Of a DNA stretch of 64,000 bases, positions 51,728 through 60,225 are shown piece after piece. The position numbers were made by a program, and so were the translations under genes. This DNA is from Candidatus Sumerlaeia bacterium (lineage in GTDB: Bacteria; Sumerlaeota; Sumerlaeia; SLMS01; JAHLLQ01). The notes beneath the pieces were generated by a model that ran no database searches, was not told where the DNA came from, and saw nothing but the letters and a program-made list of their open reading frames with translations. How positions within the stretch are numbered: position 1 is the stretch's first letter; each line of letters begins with the position of its first letter. Location: contig JANQSL010000167.1 of assembly GCA_028284075.1 (NCBI GenBank), positions 1 to 64,000 on the forward strand, read 5' to 3'.

Positions 51728-54700
51728 TCAGTTTGCCGTCACACTGACCTGATCCAGGTAGAAGAAATTCCCGCCGCCGCTCTGGTCATAGGTGCCGCCT
51801 TTGGCGAAGAGCGTGATCGTGCCGCTTGTTGCGGTGACCGTTGCCGTGTAGTTCACCCACACATCGTTGCCCTGACCTTCCAGCTTCGTGTAATTGACGG
51901 AACCCGCTTCCGCATTGGTGCCGCCCGTCAGGTCATAACCGAACTCCAGCCACTGATCGCCTGCTCCCGCCTGGCGTTTTAACCACGCCGAAATGTCGTA
52001 GGACTGGCCGGAGGTGACACTGATCGTCTGATACACACCGCCATGAAGCCGAAGGCTGTCGCTGCGTGACCAGTATTGCGAGGAGGCTCCATCATGTTTG
52101 TTCAGCGTCGCTTCGCCAAACGTGATCGGGTTCGACCAGCCGCTGCTCCAGGAGGTCCAGCCGTTGCCGACACCGCCGGTAAAGCCATCCTCGAAGCTGC
52201 CGTTCGTTACAATGGCGCCCGGCGGAGGGGTCGGAGTGGGAGTCGGTGTCGGTGTGGGCGTTGGCGTGGGACCGGAAGCCACTGCAAAAGCATCGATTTC
52301 GTAGTACAACGGCGAGACAAAGGCCGCGCCGAGACTGTCACGATCATCTCCGTTACCGGAATTCCAGTCATCCGCCGACTTGTTGCCGTCCAGAATTCCC
52401 GCTGCAAACAGATCAATCCGAAGACCCGTCACACCTGCGGCGATTGGACCGCTGGTGCTTGTCAGGCGCGTCAACGATGCACCAATGCTGCCGGGTTGAG
52501 CCGTGCCGAAAGCGATGGCTGTCACTTCCTCTTTCAACAACGTCCAGTTGGATGATGCGGAAACAGTCGTGTCGCTTGTCACGTACACATCGTAATGCTG
52601 CCACACCCGTGCATCCGCACCCGTGTTGCCGGCGAACACGCGAAGCTCTGTCAGATCCTTCGCGCTGCCGAGCGGCCAGAAGCCGCTCCATGCCGCCGTA
52701 TTCTCGCCGGGATAGTCCCGGGTCAACCCGCTCAGGCCCGTAAGAGACGCGCCATCGGTGAATGCCGGTTCCTGCTCCGCCGGGTTACTGTTGGCGGAGT
52801 GAAAGCCGCCGAGAATCTTTGTCCCCACGACGCCGTCGATGCTATCGGAGGAACTTGGCTGAATGCTTAATGCCGCGGGGCTTGCCGCGGTTTCCGTCGT
52901 CACGTTGACCGGTGCGGGTGTGGGCGTAGGGGTTGGAGTCGGTGTCGGTGTCGGAGTGGGAGTTGGCGTTGGTGTTCCGTTTCCAGTGCGAGTGAATTCG
53001 ATGTAGTTAAGATTGAACCCTGAGCTCTCCAGATTCATCCGGACCGTATTGCCCGATGCCAGCAGGTTCACGGTACCCATGTCCAGGTCAGTCCAGTTTT
53101 GCCAGCCGCCGGTTGCTGCAAACGCTTTTGATCCGGTTTGATTGACACTGTTAATGGACAGAGAAAGGGTTCCGCCCGCGCTTTCCGATGCAACGCGTGC
53201 GCGAACACTGTACTCGCCATCCGTTGGGACCGTAACACTCGAAAATTCAAGCCACTCACCTGCGTTGATCCAGCCAACGTTGAAGCCTCCCTCGGAACAA
53301 ACCTCGATATCCACATCCGTGGACCGATACTGCCCTCCGCTGTTTCCGGCGTCTGAATCCGAGTACGTGTCGAAGTCTTCCGCTTCCAGTTTGAACGGAC
53401 TTGCCGGAATCATCGAGACGCCGTCGATGTAGTAGTAGTTGCTGGAGCCGTCCGTGTTGGCCTGACCACCGAACGCGAAGAGCGTTGTTGTGTTGCCGGT
53501 GGCGACGACGGACTGGCTGTAGGTCACCCATGTCTCCGGCGGACTGCCGTCGAGCGGGGTGTAAACGACCGAGCCTGCCAGGGGATCTGTTCCGCCGGTC
53601 AGATCGTAGCCGAACTCCAGTGTCTGGTCTGATGCGCCCTCAAAGCGGCGAAGATGCGCTTCAATATCATACGACTCGCCTTCGACGGTGGGAACCTGCT
53701 GATAAACGCCTCCGACAAAAGGAAGAGAATCGGTTCGGGCCCAGTATTGAGCGTAATCCCCCTCGTATTTGTTGAAACCCGTTTGGCCGAAGGTAATGGG
53801 ATTCGACCCCGCTCCCGTCCACGATATCCACCCGTCGCCCACGCCGTTTGTGAAGCCCTCTTCAAAGCCGCCGTTAACAACAACGCCGCTGTCGGAGGCA
53901 CAGGCATCCGGAGTCTGCGACCCCGCGGCATAGTTTTGGGCGGCCGCATGCTGGAAGGAGTCCCACAGATCCTGGCCGACTCCTCTCGGGTTCTGATTGC
54001 GCAGCCCCAGGAGAGAAAAGTTCTCCCAGCCCGGCGAGTCCGGATAGATAAACCACGCGAGACAAACCACGGGATGATTCCCCGGCGTGTTGTTCCAGTT
54101 GTTCACCTCACTGAAAACGTTGATGAGAAACTGTGCCGTTTGCGACTCCTGGTAGGCATCATTGACGGGATTCGTCTGACGATTCCATTCGAGAACATAG
54201 AGAGGCTTGTCGCAAAAACCGTAATCGTCAATGACGTCGATTTGCGCGATCATGTTGTTCATGAAATCGTTGGTGGCGGTTGCCGCATCGAACCATGGCG
54301 CACCATAGCTGTGCAGTGCAAACCCGTCCGTGTCGCCGGGACCAAGCGCCGCGCACATCTGACTCAGATAAACAAGGCCATCCGTGTGACGCACCTCTCC
54401 GATGAAATCGCCCGGCGAGACAGGACCCACCAGAACGATCTGTTCGCCAAGGGGACTGGAGACACTCTTGATCGTGCTGCGAATCTGTTTGTAGAAGTCG
54501 ATGTACTCCGTCGCCGTCAGAACTCCGCCACCGTACTCGTCATAGAGATTCATCTCATTGCCGATCTGCCAGATGTGGCAAAAGTTCGACGCCTGCTGGA
54601 CGGCCACGGCGAGATCGTTGAGATACTGGGTGCGCTCCGCCGGCGCCGGAATGGACCAGCCCCAGCGAGGCTGGATGCGGATCACGACAGAGTGCCCCTT

Positions 54701-54940
54701 GTTGGTGATTGTCTGAAACTTCGAGGCCTGGTCGTTCATCGTCCAGCCGCCGTCATAAAGGTTTACGGTTTCCAGATCCCAGATTCCTTTTCCACCCGTC
54801 ATGGCTTCCACATCGTTCGATGACTCGGACCCGTACCAGTGAATGCCATAGAGCCACGGGCTGTCCGCCATTGCCAACAGCGGAACAATCATCGCAAACG
54901 CGATGGCTGTAACAACACGTTGAAAACACTGACGCTGCAT
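51728..54940 (-). CDS. Secreted modular glycoside hydrolase (clan GH-A-like) with carbohydrate-binding modules
   Basis: This 1070-residue protein has a signal peptide. A clan GH-A-like TIM barrel (about 28-345) has a likely acid/base E129 (WQIGNEMN) and nucleophile E251 (YVLEWNRQ). Then come a CBM4/9-like beta-sandwich (about 355-510), a CBM6-like module (about 515-650: KLEAEDFDTYSDSDAGNSGGQYR...GWINAGEWLEF), a Pro-Thr linker and a beta-rich module. A second Pro-Thr linker and a second copy of the first module (NGSFEDGFTGGVGNGWTSW...) end the protein. It would attack an extracellular polysaccharide; the substrate is not known. AGGAG stands before ATG 54940. Confidence 0.88.
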   Translation of the reverse strand: MQRQCFQRVVTAIAFAMIVPLLAMADSPWLYGIHWYGSESSNDVEAMTGGKGIWDLETVNLYDGGWTMNDQASKFQTITNKGHSVVIRIQPRWGWSIPAPAERTQYLNDLAVAVQQASNFCHIWQIGNEMNLYDEYGGGVLTATEYIDFYKQIRSTIKSVSSPLGEQIVLVGPVSPGDFIGEVRHTDGLVYLSQMCAALGPGDTDGFALHSYGAPWFDAATATNDFMNNMIAQIDVIDDYGFCDKPLYVLEWNRQTNPVNDAYQESQTAQFLINVFSEVNNWNNTPGNHPVVCLAWFIYPDSPGWENFSLLGLRNQNPRGVGQDLWDSFQHAAAQNYAAGSQTPDACASDSGVVVNGGFEEGFTNGVGDGWISWTGAGSNPITFGQTGFNKYEGDYAQYWARTDSLPFVGGVYQQVPTVEGESYDIEAHLRRFEGASDQTLEFGYDLTGGTDPLAGSVVYTPLDGSPPETWVTYSQSVVATGNTTTLFAFGGQANTDGSSNYYYIDGVSMIPASPFKLEAEDFDTYSDSDAGNSGGQYRSTDVDIEVCSEGGFNVGWINAGEWLEFSSVTVPTDGEYSVRARVASESAGGTLSLSINSVNQTGSKAFAATGGWQNWTDLDMGTVNLLASGNTVRMNLESSGFNLNYIEFTRTGNGTPTPTPTPTPTPTPTPTPTPAPVNVTTETAASPAALSIQPSSSDSIDGVVGTKILGGFHSANSNPAEQEPAFTDGASLTGLSGLTRDYPGENTAAWSGFWPLGSAKDLTELRVFAGNTGADARVWQHYDVYVTSDTTVSASSNWTLLKEEVTAIAFGTAQPGSIGASLTRLTSTSGPIAAGVTGLRIDLFAAGILDGNKSADDWNSGNGDDRDSLGAAFVSPLYYEIDAFAVASGPTPTPTPTPTPTPTPPPGAIVTNGSFEDGFTGGVGNGWTSWSSGWSNPITFGEATLNKHDGASSQYWSRSDSLRLHGGVYQTISVTSGQSYDISAWLKRQAGAGDQWLEFGYDLTGGTNAEAGSVNYTKLEGQGNDVWVNYTATVTATSGTITLFAKGGTYDQSGGGNFFYLDQVSVTAN
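52225..52276 (-). repeat. Pro-Thr linker repeat (coding)
   Basis: A short tandem array of GGAGTG/GTCGGT-like hexamers encodes (PT)n in the glycoside hydrolase gene and separates it from its last carbohydrate-binding module. Such arrays can change length by slippage. Confidence 0.85.
52913..52979 (-). repeat. Pro-Thr linker repeat (coding)
   Basis: A second, longer (PT)n hexamer array (GGTGTGGGCGTAGGGGTTGG type) lies between the CBM6-like module and the next beta-rich module of the glycoside hydrolase gene. Confidence 0.85.
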
Positions 54941-55089
54941 GGGAACTCCTGTGTTCTTCCCGCCACGGGTTCGGAAGCGCGGAGGAATTCAGGCACAGTG
55001 AGAGGCATGACAACCCGGCTCACTGAAACCGTTTCCGGGGGCTCCGAAGAAGCGGCAGTAAAGGAAGGATAAGATTCGTGACGTCAGGT

Positions 55090-55122
55090 AATCGGTTACT
55101 AAAAAATGCCCCGCCTTGTCAA
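55090..55122 (-). promoter_or_regulatory. Possible promoter for the glycoside hydrolase gene
   Basis: On the minus strand a perfect TTGACA is followed by 18 bases containing TTTTTT and then TAACCG, a weak -10. It lies about 150 bases upstream of the glycoside hydrolase ATG, in an otherwise empty stretch after the CWC gene. Confidence 0.3.
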
Positions 55123-55176
55123 GTGGGAACGGTTCGAGGGTGACCCGCCTCACCTTTGCCGCACTCCGTATGAGGG

Positions 55177-55380
55177 TTAGATTTGGGCGCCGTTTGAGAT
55201 TTCCTGGAGGCATGTCCAGCAAAGACAGTCTGGCCACCTTGAGGCGATTTCACGGCGTTGCTCATTCGTAAGCGGTATCTCCATGCACCCGCAAATGCCT
55301 GTCGCGGCACTGCAGTCAAAGGGCCGGCTGCATCGCATACAGACCTTTTGCTCCGCGTCGTTTTCAAACCCGTCGCTCAT
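55177..55380 (-). CDS. Cysteine-rich CWC-family protein
   Basis: The 67-residue protein starts at ATG 55380, overlapping the ACP-thioesterase stop by ATGA. The longer track ORF (149 residues) adds antisense-like sequence. It has VCMRCSRPFDCSAATGICGCMEIPLTNEQRREIASRWPDCLCWTCLQEI, matching the small cysteine-rich CWC family with four Cys pairs likely to bind zinc. The signature Cys-Trp-Cys is Cys-Gly-Cys here. Its role is unknown. Coupling to the P450/FAAL operon may be only positional. Confidence 0.8.
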   Translation of the reverse strand: MSDGFENDAEQKVCMRCSRPFDCSAATGICGCMEIPLTNEQRREIASRWPDCLCWTCLQEISNGAQI

Positions 55381-56648
55381 GGTTGCGATGAGGATAACCG
55401 ATAGCCGTCGATACGACGAAAGCGGGAACGCAGAATTCTTCCGATGGCTTCCGCACCCTTGCCCTTCAGCATGCTGAAATGATCTCCGGGGACCGGCGCG
55501 TAACGCGTCGGTCCCGTCAGGACTTTTTCCCAGCCAATCCGCGGGAAGATGTTGGAGTACAACGCACTTTGCCTTCCCGTGATGACAATTGCCGGAACAC
55601 GGATCGGTTTTGGAACATACTTCCACCGGGCCGAACGCGGTACTTCGAGTCGCGTTACAATGACCCGGGGAGCCTGACCTTCACCTGTTCCGTTTGCCGC
55701 GGCGGGTTGCCTGCTGAGTTGAGAACGGGCGGCGATCCGTTCGCGAAGAACCCTGAAAGCGTCTGAGACTCCTCTTTCCTTCAAATGCCTTGCGACACGC
55801 CTGTAGTCATGTCGAGTGCGGGTTGAATAAAGAGGACCCACCAGATCATACCAGCGGCGATAGGCATCCGATGGACCGGGCCACTCAAGCACCACAAGGC
55901 TTGCGACTTTTTTTCCCCGTTGTTGCAGATCACGGGCGATTTCCAGCGCGATCGCCGATCCAAAGCAATAACCTCCGAGAATGACCGGCCCCTCTTTGTG
56001 AACAGAGAGGATCTCGTTTGTGTAGTGCTTCGCCAATGCCTGAACATCTCTGAGCGTATCGCCGACAATTCCAAGACCTGTCGGCAAAATGTAAAAAGGC
56101 CGCCGGCCCAGAAACCGGGCAACATAGAGAGAACGCTGGCATCCACCCACCCAGAAAACGGGCGTACCTTCCTCACGTCTCTCCGGGGGACGAACCATCA
56201 GCATGCCTTCGTCATATGCCGACACCAGGTCCCACGTGGCAATTCTCTCCCGCAACTCATCGACAGCCTGTGCGGTAAGCCCGGACTGCAGAGCCCGGTC
56301 TTTCCAGACGTCGCAGGGAGCTTCCGAAGGCACGACGTTATCCTTGAACAGTGTTGCCAGGTATCGCGACAGTGAAGGGATATCGGGATAATCCCAGAAC
56401 AAAGTCTGATGAAGATCGGTACCGATCGCCTCCGCCAGTTCGCCCGTCATGTTCAAAGCTGTTATCGAATCGATTCCAATGGCGGCGAATTCCTCGTCTA
56501 CATCGATTTCCGAAGGGGAAACCTCCATGTGATCCGCCATCGTCTCCACCAGCCACGTGGAGATCTGCTCGGCCGTCGGCACGGACGGAAGCGGGCGAGG
56601 CTCTTTGACCTCAGGCCGTTTGGGAGGAGACTGTATGGCTTCGGACAT
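55377..56648 (-). CDS. Acyl carrier protein-thioesterase fusion
   Basis: The 423-residue protein starts at ATG 56648. An ACP domain (about 20-105) has the phosphopantetheine Ser in IGIDSITALNM (about S61). A thioesterase domain follows (about 160-415): TPVFWVGGCQRSLYVAR, ILGGYCFGSAIALEIA, and PGDHFSML with the catalytic His (about H390). The nucleophile elbow holds Cys (about C228) where GxSxG is usual, and the acid after strand 6 looks like Glu (VVLEWPGP). It would hold an acyl chain from the FAAL next door and release it by hydrolysis or transfer. It overlaps the FAAL gene end by 38 bases. Confidence 0.9.
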   Translation of the reverse strand: MSEAIQSPPKRPEVKEPRPLPSVPTAEQISTWLVETMADHMEVSPSEIDVDEEFAAIGIDSITALNMTGELAEAIGTDLHQTLFWDYPDIPSLSRYLATLFKDNVVPSEAPCDVWKDRALQSGLTAQAVDELRERIATWDLVSAYDEGMLMVRPPERREEGTPVFWVGGCQRSLYVARFLGRRPFYILPTGLGIVGDTLRDVQALAKHYTNEILSVHKEGPVILGGYCFGSAIALEIARDLQQRGKKVASLVVLEWPGPSDAYRRWYDLVGPLYSTRTRHDYRRVARHLKERGVSDAFRVLRERIAARSQLSRQPAAANGTGEGQAPRVIVTRLEVPRSARWKYVPKPIRVPAIVITGRQSALYSNIFPRIGWEKVLTGPTRYAPVPGDHFSMLKGKGAEAIGRILRSRFRRIDGYRLSSSQP

Positions 56649-58350
56649 GGTGCTTTTCAAACATCCCGTTCAGATACAGTTGTCGGCAGTGAGATCGCCG
56701 GATTTTCCCGCTGGTTGTGCGGGGAATGCCTCCGGGCATCAGGAAAATGCAGTCCTCCACATGGAGTTCATGCACGCTGTGCACCGCGCGCCGGAAAGCT
56801 TTCTCCAGCTCCGCAACGCTCGTCGATCTGAGCGCGGTACGTTCCAGTTCCGCGGCAACGATAAGCCTCTCCCCGCGGGCCTTGTCCACAGAGAATGCGA
56901 CCGCTCCCGCCGGGCGGACCGCTTCGTGGCAGTGCTCGATCGTTGCCTCGATATCGCCGGGATAGTGGTTACGCCCGCCGATAATGATCAGATCCTTGAT
57001 TCGTCCCGTTACGTGCAATCGGCCTTCGTCGAGAAAACCAAGATCGCCCGTCCGCAGCCAGGGGGTGTTGCCCGTTCCGGAAATAACAGCGTGGAATGCC
57101 TCCCGGGTCTCTTTCTCTGACTGCCAATAGCCCGCCGCCACGTTCGGACCCCGCAGCAGGATTTCGCCGACATGCCGGTCCGGAAGAGCTTCAAGTGTCT
57201 CCGGCCGGGCGATGACCACCTCCTGGTCGAGCCTCGGAGTTCCGCAGGCCACACTGAAGCGAACATCGCTGTTGTTTTCAGGCCTCAAGGGATCGGCTCG
57301 ATCCTGTTCCAGAGCGGCCGGATCAAGGGAGAGGACCCGATGTGGTGTACGCGTGTCACCGGCGACAAACAACGTCGCCTCCGCGAGGCCGTAGCATGGA
57401 TGCCAGGCGTTGGAGTTGAACCCGAAAGGCCGCCAGACCTCACTAAAAGCCGTGAGGGTTTCCGCCCGTACCGGCTCGGAGCCGTTGAAGGCAACCAGCA
57501 CGGAGCTGAGATCGATACCTTCGCGCTGATCCGGACGGATGCGGCGCGCGCACAAGTCCCAGGCGAAGTTCGGTGCACCCATGATGCGGCCGCGATAACG
57601 GGTAACCGCCTGCAACCATCGAACGGGTTTCATCAGGACCGACTCCGGAGACATCAACACGCAACGGCCACCGCCGTAAACAGTCTGCATCGCCATACCG
57701 ATAAGACCCATGTCATGAAACAGCGGCAACCAGCTGATGATATTCTCTGCGGCGTCGGCACCGACGAAATCCTCGATCATGCGTTCATTGGCGACAAGAT
57801 TGTCGTGAGTAACGACAACACCCTTCGGGGCGGCAACGGAACCGGATGTGTACTGCAGAAACGCGATCGAATCAGGATCGGGAAGTGAACCCGGAGGACA
57901 TTCAGTTGATGCATCGATTTCGTCGGTCGGGAGAAACGTCAGAGAGGGATTTCCCAGCCCTTCCTCGATTCTCGGACGCAGAACATCCGTTGTCAGAATC
58001 GTTGTGGCCGTTGAATCCGCAATGATCGATGCCAGTCGCTCCGGCGAACGGCTTCGGCGTGGCGGGAAGACGGGTGTGGCGTAGACACCTCCCGTCAGGC
58101 AGCCGAGAAACGCCGCCAGATACTCCAGCCCCGTTGGATATGCGAGAATAACCGGCTTCCCGGAGAGGTTGCGGTTTTGCAGGTGTTTCGCAATCCCCGT
58201 CGCACGCGCAGCCAGTTCACTCCACGTGATTGCCTCTTCAGCGTCGGAGTTGTCCGGCAGAAACACGAACGCGTTTTCGTCGGGCTTTGTCCGTGCATGA
58301 AGCAGAAGGCACTCAACAAGAGTTCTGCATGCCGCTCGGTCGTTCGTCAT
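56611..58350 (-). CDS. Fatty acyl-AMP ligase (FAAL)
   Basis: This 579-residue ANL-superfamily enzyme activates a fatty acid with ATP and passes it to an ACP. QYTSGSVAAPKGVVVTHDNL is the P-loop, SWLPLFHDMGLIGMAMQTVYGGG is the FAAL/FadD32-type signature, GLAEATLFVA follows, and RTGDLGFLDEGRLHVTGRIKDLIIIGGRNHYPGDIEATIE is the hinge typical of FAALs rather than acyl-CoA ligases. The final Lys lies in PRTTSGKIRRS. ATG 58350 (GAGGA upstream) is used. It lies 10 bases after the P450 stop and overlaps the ACP-TE gene, so the product should be loaded onto that ACP. Confidence 0.93.
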   Translation of the reverse strand: MTNDRAACRTLVECLLLHARTKPDENAFVFLPDNSDAEEAITWSELAARATGIAKHLQNRNLSGKPVILAYPTGLEYLAAFLGCLTGGVYATPVFPPRRSRSPERLASIIADSTATTILTTDVLRPRIEEGLGNPSLTFLPTDEIDASTECPPGSLPDPDSIAFLQYTSGSVAAPKGVVVTHDNLVANERMIEDFVGADAAENIISWLPLFHDMGLIGMAMQTVYGGGRCVLMSPESVLMKPVRWLQAVTRYRGRIMGAPNFAWDLCARRIRPDQREGIDLSSVLVAFNGSEPVRAETLTAFSEVWRPFGFNSNAWHPCYGLAEATLFVAGDTRTPHRVLSLDPAALEQDRADPLRPENNSDVRFSVACGTPRLDQEVVIARPETLEALPDRHVGEILLRGPNVAAGYWQSEKETREAFHAVISGTGNTPWLRTGDLGFLDEGRLHVTGRIKDLIIIGGRNHYPGDIEATIEHCHEAVRPAGAVAFSVDKARGERLIVAAELERTALRSTSVAELEKAFRRAVHSVHELHVEDCIFLMPGGIPRTTSGKIRRSHCRQLYLNGMFEKHHVRSHTVSSQTA

Positions 58351-58360
58351 GCTCAAATCC

Positions 58361-59707
58361 TCAGCCGGAGCGGCGCTCCACCCACACGGGAATCCCCTTG
58401 GGGACTCGCAACGTAACGTACGGGTGCGGGATTGCTGAATCAGCATCCTTCGACCTGATGCGATACTTCTGGCCGATCATCGGAATTGTCACCATTGCCT
58501 CAAGTGTCGCGAAGTGTTTGCCGATGCACGTGTGCGGACCCTCTCCAAAGGGAATGTACGCATCCTTTGGAATCCTGTCCGCGTTTTCCGGCAGAAACCG
58601 CTCCGGTCTGAACTCCAGCGGTGCATCCCACAAATCCGGATCGCGATGCAGAGCGATAATGATCGTGATAAGCAGTGTTTCTTTTGGAATGCGGCAGCCG
58701 CCAACCACATCATCCTGTTGTGCACGCCGGGCCAGTCCCCAGACCGGTGGATATAGCCTGAGGCTTTCCTGAAACACCGCATGCGTGTAAGCCAGTTTGC
58801 CGACATCCTCCAGGCTCGGTTCTCTCCCCCCCAGCACCCGCTCCCACTCCTCATGAAGCCGCTCTTCCACGGAGGGATTTTGCGATATGCAGAACCACGT
58901 CCACATCAGCATGACAGACGTTGTTTCATGCCCCCCCAGCAGAACGGTGGCAACCTCGTCGCGAATCTGTTCATTGTTCAACGGCTCTCCGGTGATGGAG
59001 TCTTTCGCTGAGAACAGAATCGACATCAGGTCGTTTCCACTCTTTGAGCCTCTCTGCCGTTCAATCACTTCCATAATCAGATCATTGAAAACCTTCAGGG
59101 CGGCTCGGGCACGGCGCGTGTTATCCGCGTTGAAGACGGTCGCCACCAGAGGGTTCCCCAGGAAGGCCATGTAGTACATGACGTCAAAGGACGCATCGTT
59201 CAGCTCCTCAACACGATGCTCCATTCGCGCCCCGAGCAGAGCTTCCTGGCTGGCGGGAAGAGCAAGATTCAGCATCTCCCGGCCAAGCTCGAACGGCTTG
59301 CCGTCGGCGTATCCGTTGTTCTCCCACCGCTTCATGGTTTCCCGTGCGGACTTCGCCATGATGTCCCGGTAAGTATCCACGGTCTTTTGATGGAAACGAG
59401 GTTGGGCACGACGGCGTTGAGCCCGCCAATACGGCCCTTCGCTTTGCAGCAGCCCGTTCCCGATCAACAGTCGAAGGTTTTCAAAACGTTGAAACCGGGC
59501 GGGATTGAACAGAACCTCGCGGACTTCCGCCGCTCCCGAAACCATGACAGTATAGCCGAACCGCGTGGTGAAACCCGCCATCGGGCCGTACTTTCGACAG
59601 ATGTATTCAATGGGAGCGAGCGGGTTGTCCTCATCGCCACTGACCGTTGTCGGACCCGGTGCCAGCGGGAGAGAATCCCAGGCGGCTTTTTCTTCCTGAA
59701 CTGACAT
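58361..59707 (-). CDS. Cytochrome P450
   Basis: The 448-residue soluble P450 has the heme Cys at C394 in FGEGPHTCIGKHFA, the I-helix LLGGHETTSVMLMWT (oxygen activation Thr), and the ExxR pair in FQESLRLYP. PERF is in the meander. There is no N-terminal membrane anchor and no fused reductase, so it needs an outside electron donor. Being first in the operon with FAAL and ACP-TE, it probably oxidises an ACP-bound or free fatty acid, as P450 BioI does with acyl-ACP. That use is inference. Confidence 0.95.
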   Translation of the reverse strand: MSVQEEKAAWDSLPLAPGPTTVSGDEDNPLAPIEYICRKYGPMAGFTTRFGYTVMVSGAAEVREVLFNPARFQRFENLRLLIGNGLLQSEGPYWRAQRRRAQPRFHQKTVDTYRDIMAKSARETMKRWENNGYADGKPFELGREMLNLALPASQEALLGARMEHRVEELNDASFDVMYYMAFLGNPLVATVFNADNTRRARAALKVFNDLIMEVIERQRGSKSGNDLMSILFSAKDSITGEPLNNEQIRDEVATVLLGGHETTSVMLMWTWFCISQNPSVEERLHEEWERVLGGREPSLEDVGKLAYTHAVFQESLRLYPPVWGLARRAQQDDVVGGCRIPKETLLITIIIALHRDPDLWDAPLEFRPERFLPENADRIPKDAYIPFGEGPHTCIGKHFATLEAMVTIPMIGQKYRIRSKDADSAIPHPYVTLRVPKGIPVWVERRSG

Positions 59708-59811
59708 CTAAAGGATACTCCATCATGTCCATTATTGAATGTCCCTTGTCCGGCTCACGCCGATGTGGCAACAGGTGTCCTTGCCGGGGCGATTCAAGCG
59801 TGAGGCCGCCC

Positions 59812-60222
59812 ATGAAAATCACCCGCAGTCATATCAACTTTCTCCTCGAAGGCGTTTCCCTCGCCGCCTTTTCGACACTCGCCGGCACCGGCTTCCTGAT
59901 GAAATTCCGCCTCCCTCCCGGCTCCGGCGAGAGCCTGGCTGTTCTTGGCCTTGTGCGCCACGACTGGGGGGCCATTCATCTCTGGCTCGCATTCGCCTTT
60001 CTTGCTCTGATGCTTGCTCACATTCTGCTGCATTGGCGCTGGATCAAAGCCATGGCTCAGGGAAGAAGTTCGAAAGGACGAACACGGCGCCTCGTTGTTT
60101 TCGGCGTCACAACAACGCTGTTTCTGATCATTATGATACTTCCCTGGCTGTTGAGAGTTGAACTGACCGAACGGACAGGGGAGGGCCGTGGTCACCGCAG
60201 GGGTCACGCTGTCATCCGTTAA
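59812..60222 (+). CDS. DUF4405 membrane protein
   Basis: This 136-residue protein has three to four transmembrane segments and conserved His residues (RSHINFLLEGVSLAAFSTLAGTGFLMKFRLPPGSG, RHDWGAIHLWLAFAFLALMLAHILLHWRWI). DUF4405 proteins resemble small b-type cytochromes, but heme binding is not proven. ATG 59812 has GAGG upstream. An in-frame ATG at 59725 would add a Cys-rich start (ECPLSGSRRCGNRCPC) of unclear meaning. It is divergent from the P450 operon (104 bases apart). Confidence 0.8.
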   Translation: MKITRSHINFLLEGVSLAAFSTLAGTGFLMKFRLPPGSGESLAVLGLVRHDWGAIHLWLAFAFLALMLAHILLHWRWIKAMAQGRSSKGRTRRLVVFGVTTTLFLIIMILPWLLRVELTERTGEGRGHRRGHAVIR

Positions 60223-60225
60223 CCG

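Noticed and set aside
52225-52979. Short regularly spaced repeats that might suggest a CRISPR-like or minisatellite locus.
   Set aside because: They are in-frame hexamers encoding Pro-Thr linkers and have no spacers.
53654-54823. Plus-strand ORF of 389 codons.
   Set aside because: It is antisense to the glycoside hydrolase gene, whose signal peptide, catalytic residues and modules are clear; the product has no domain and is unusually rich in Arg and Val.
55381-55626. N-terminal extension of the CWC-family ORF in the track (149 codons).
   Set aside because: The extra residues lie in another frame of the ACP-thioesterase gene, and the ATG at 55380 forms an ATGA coupling with its stop codon.
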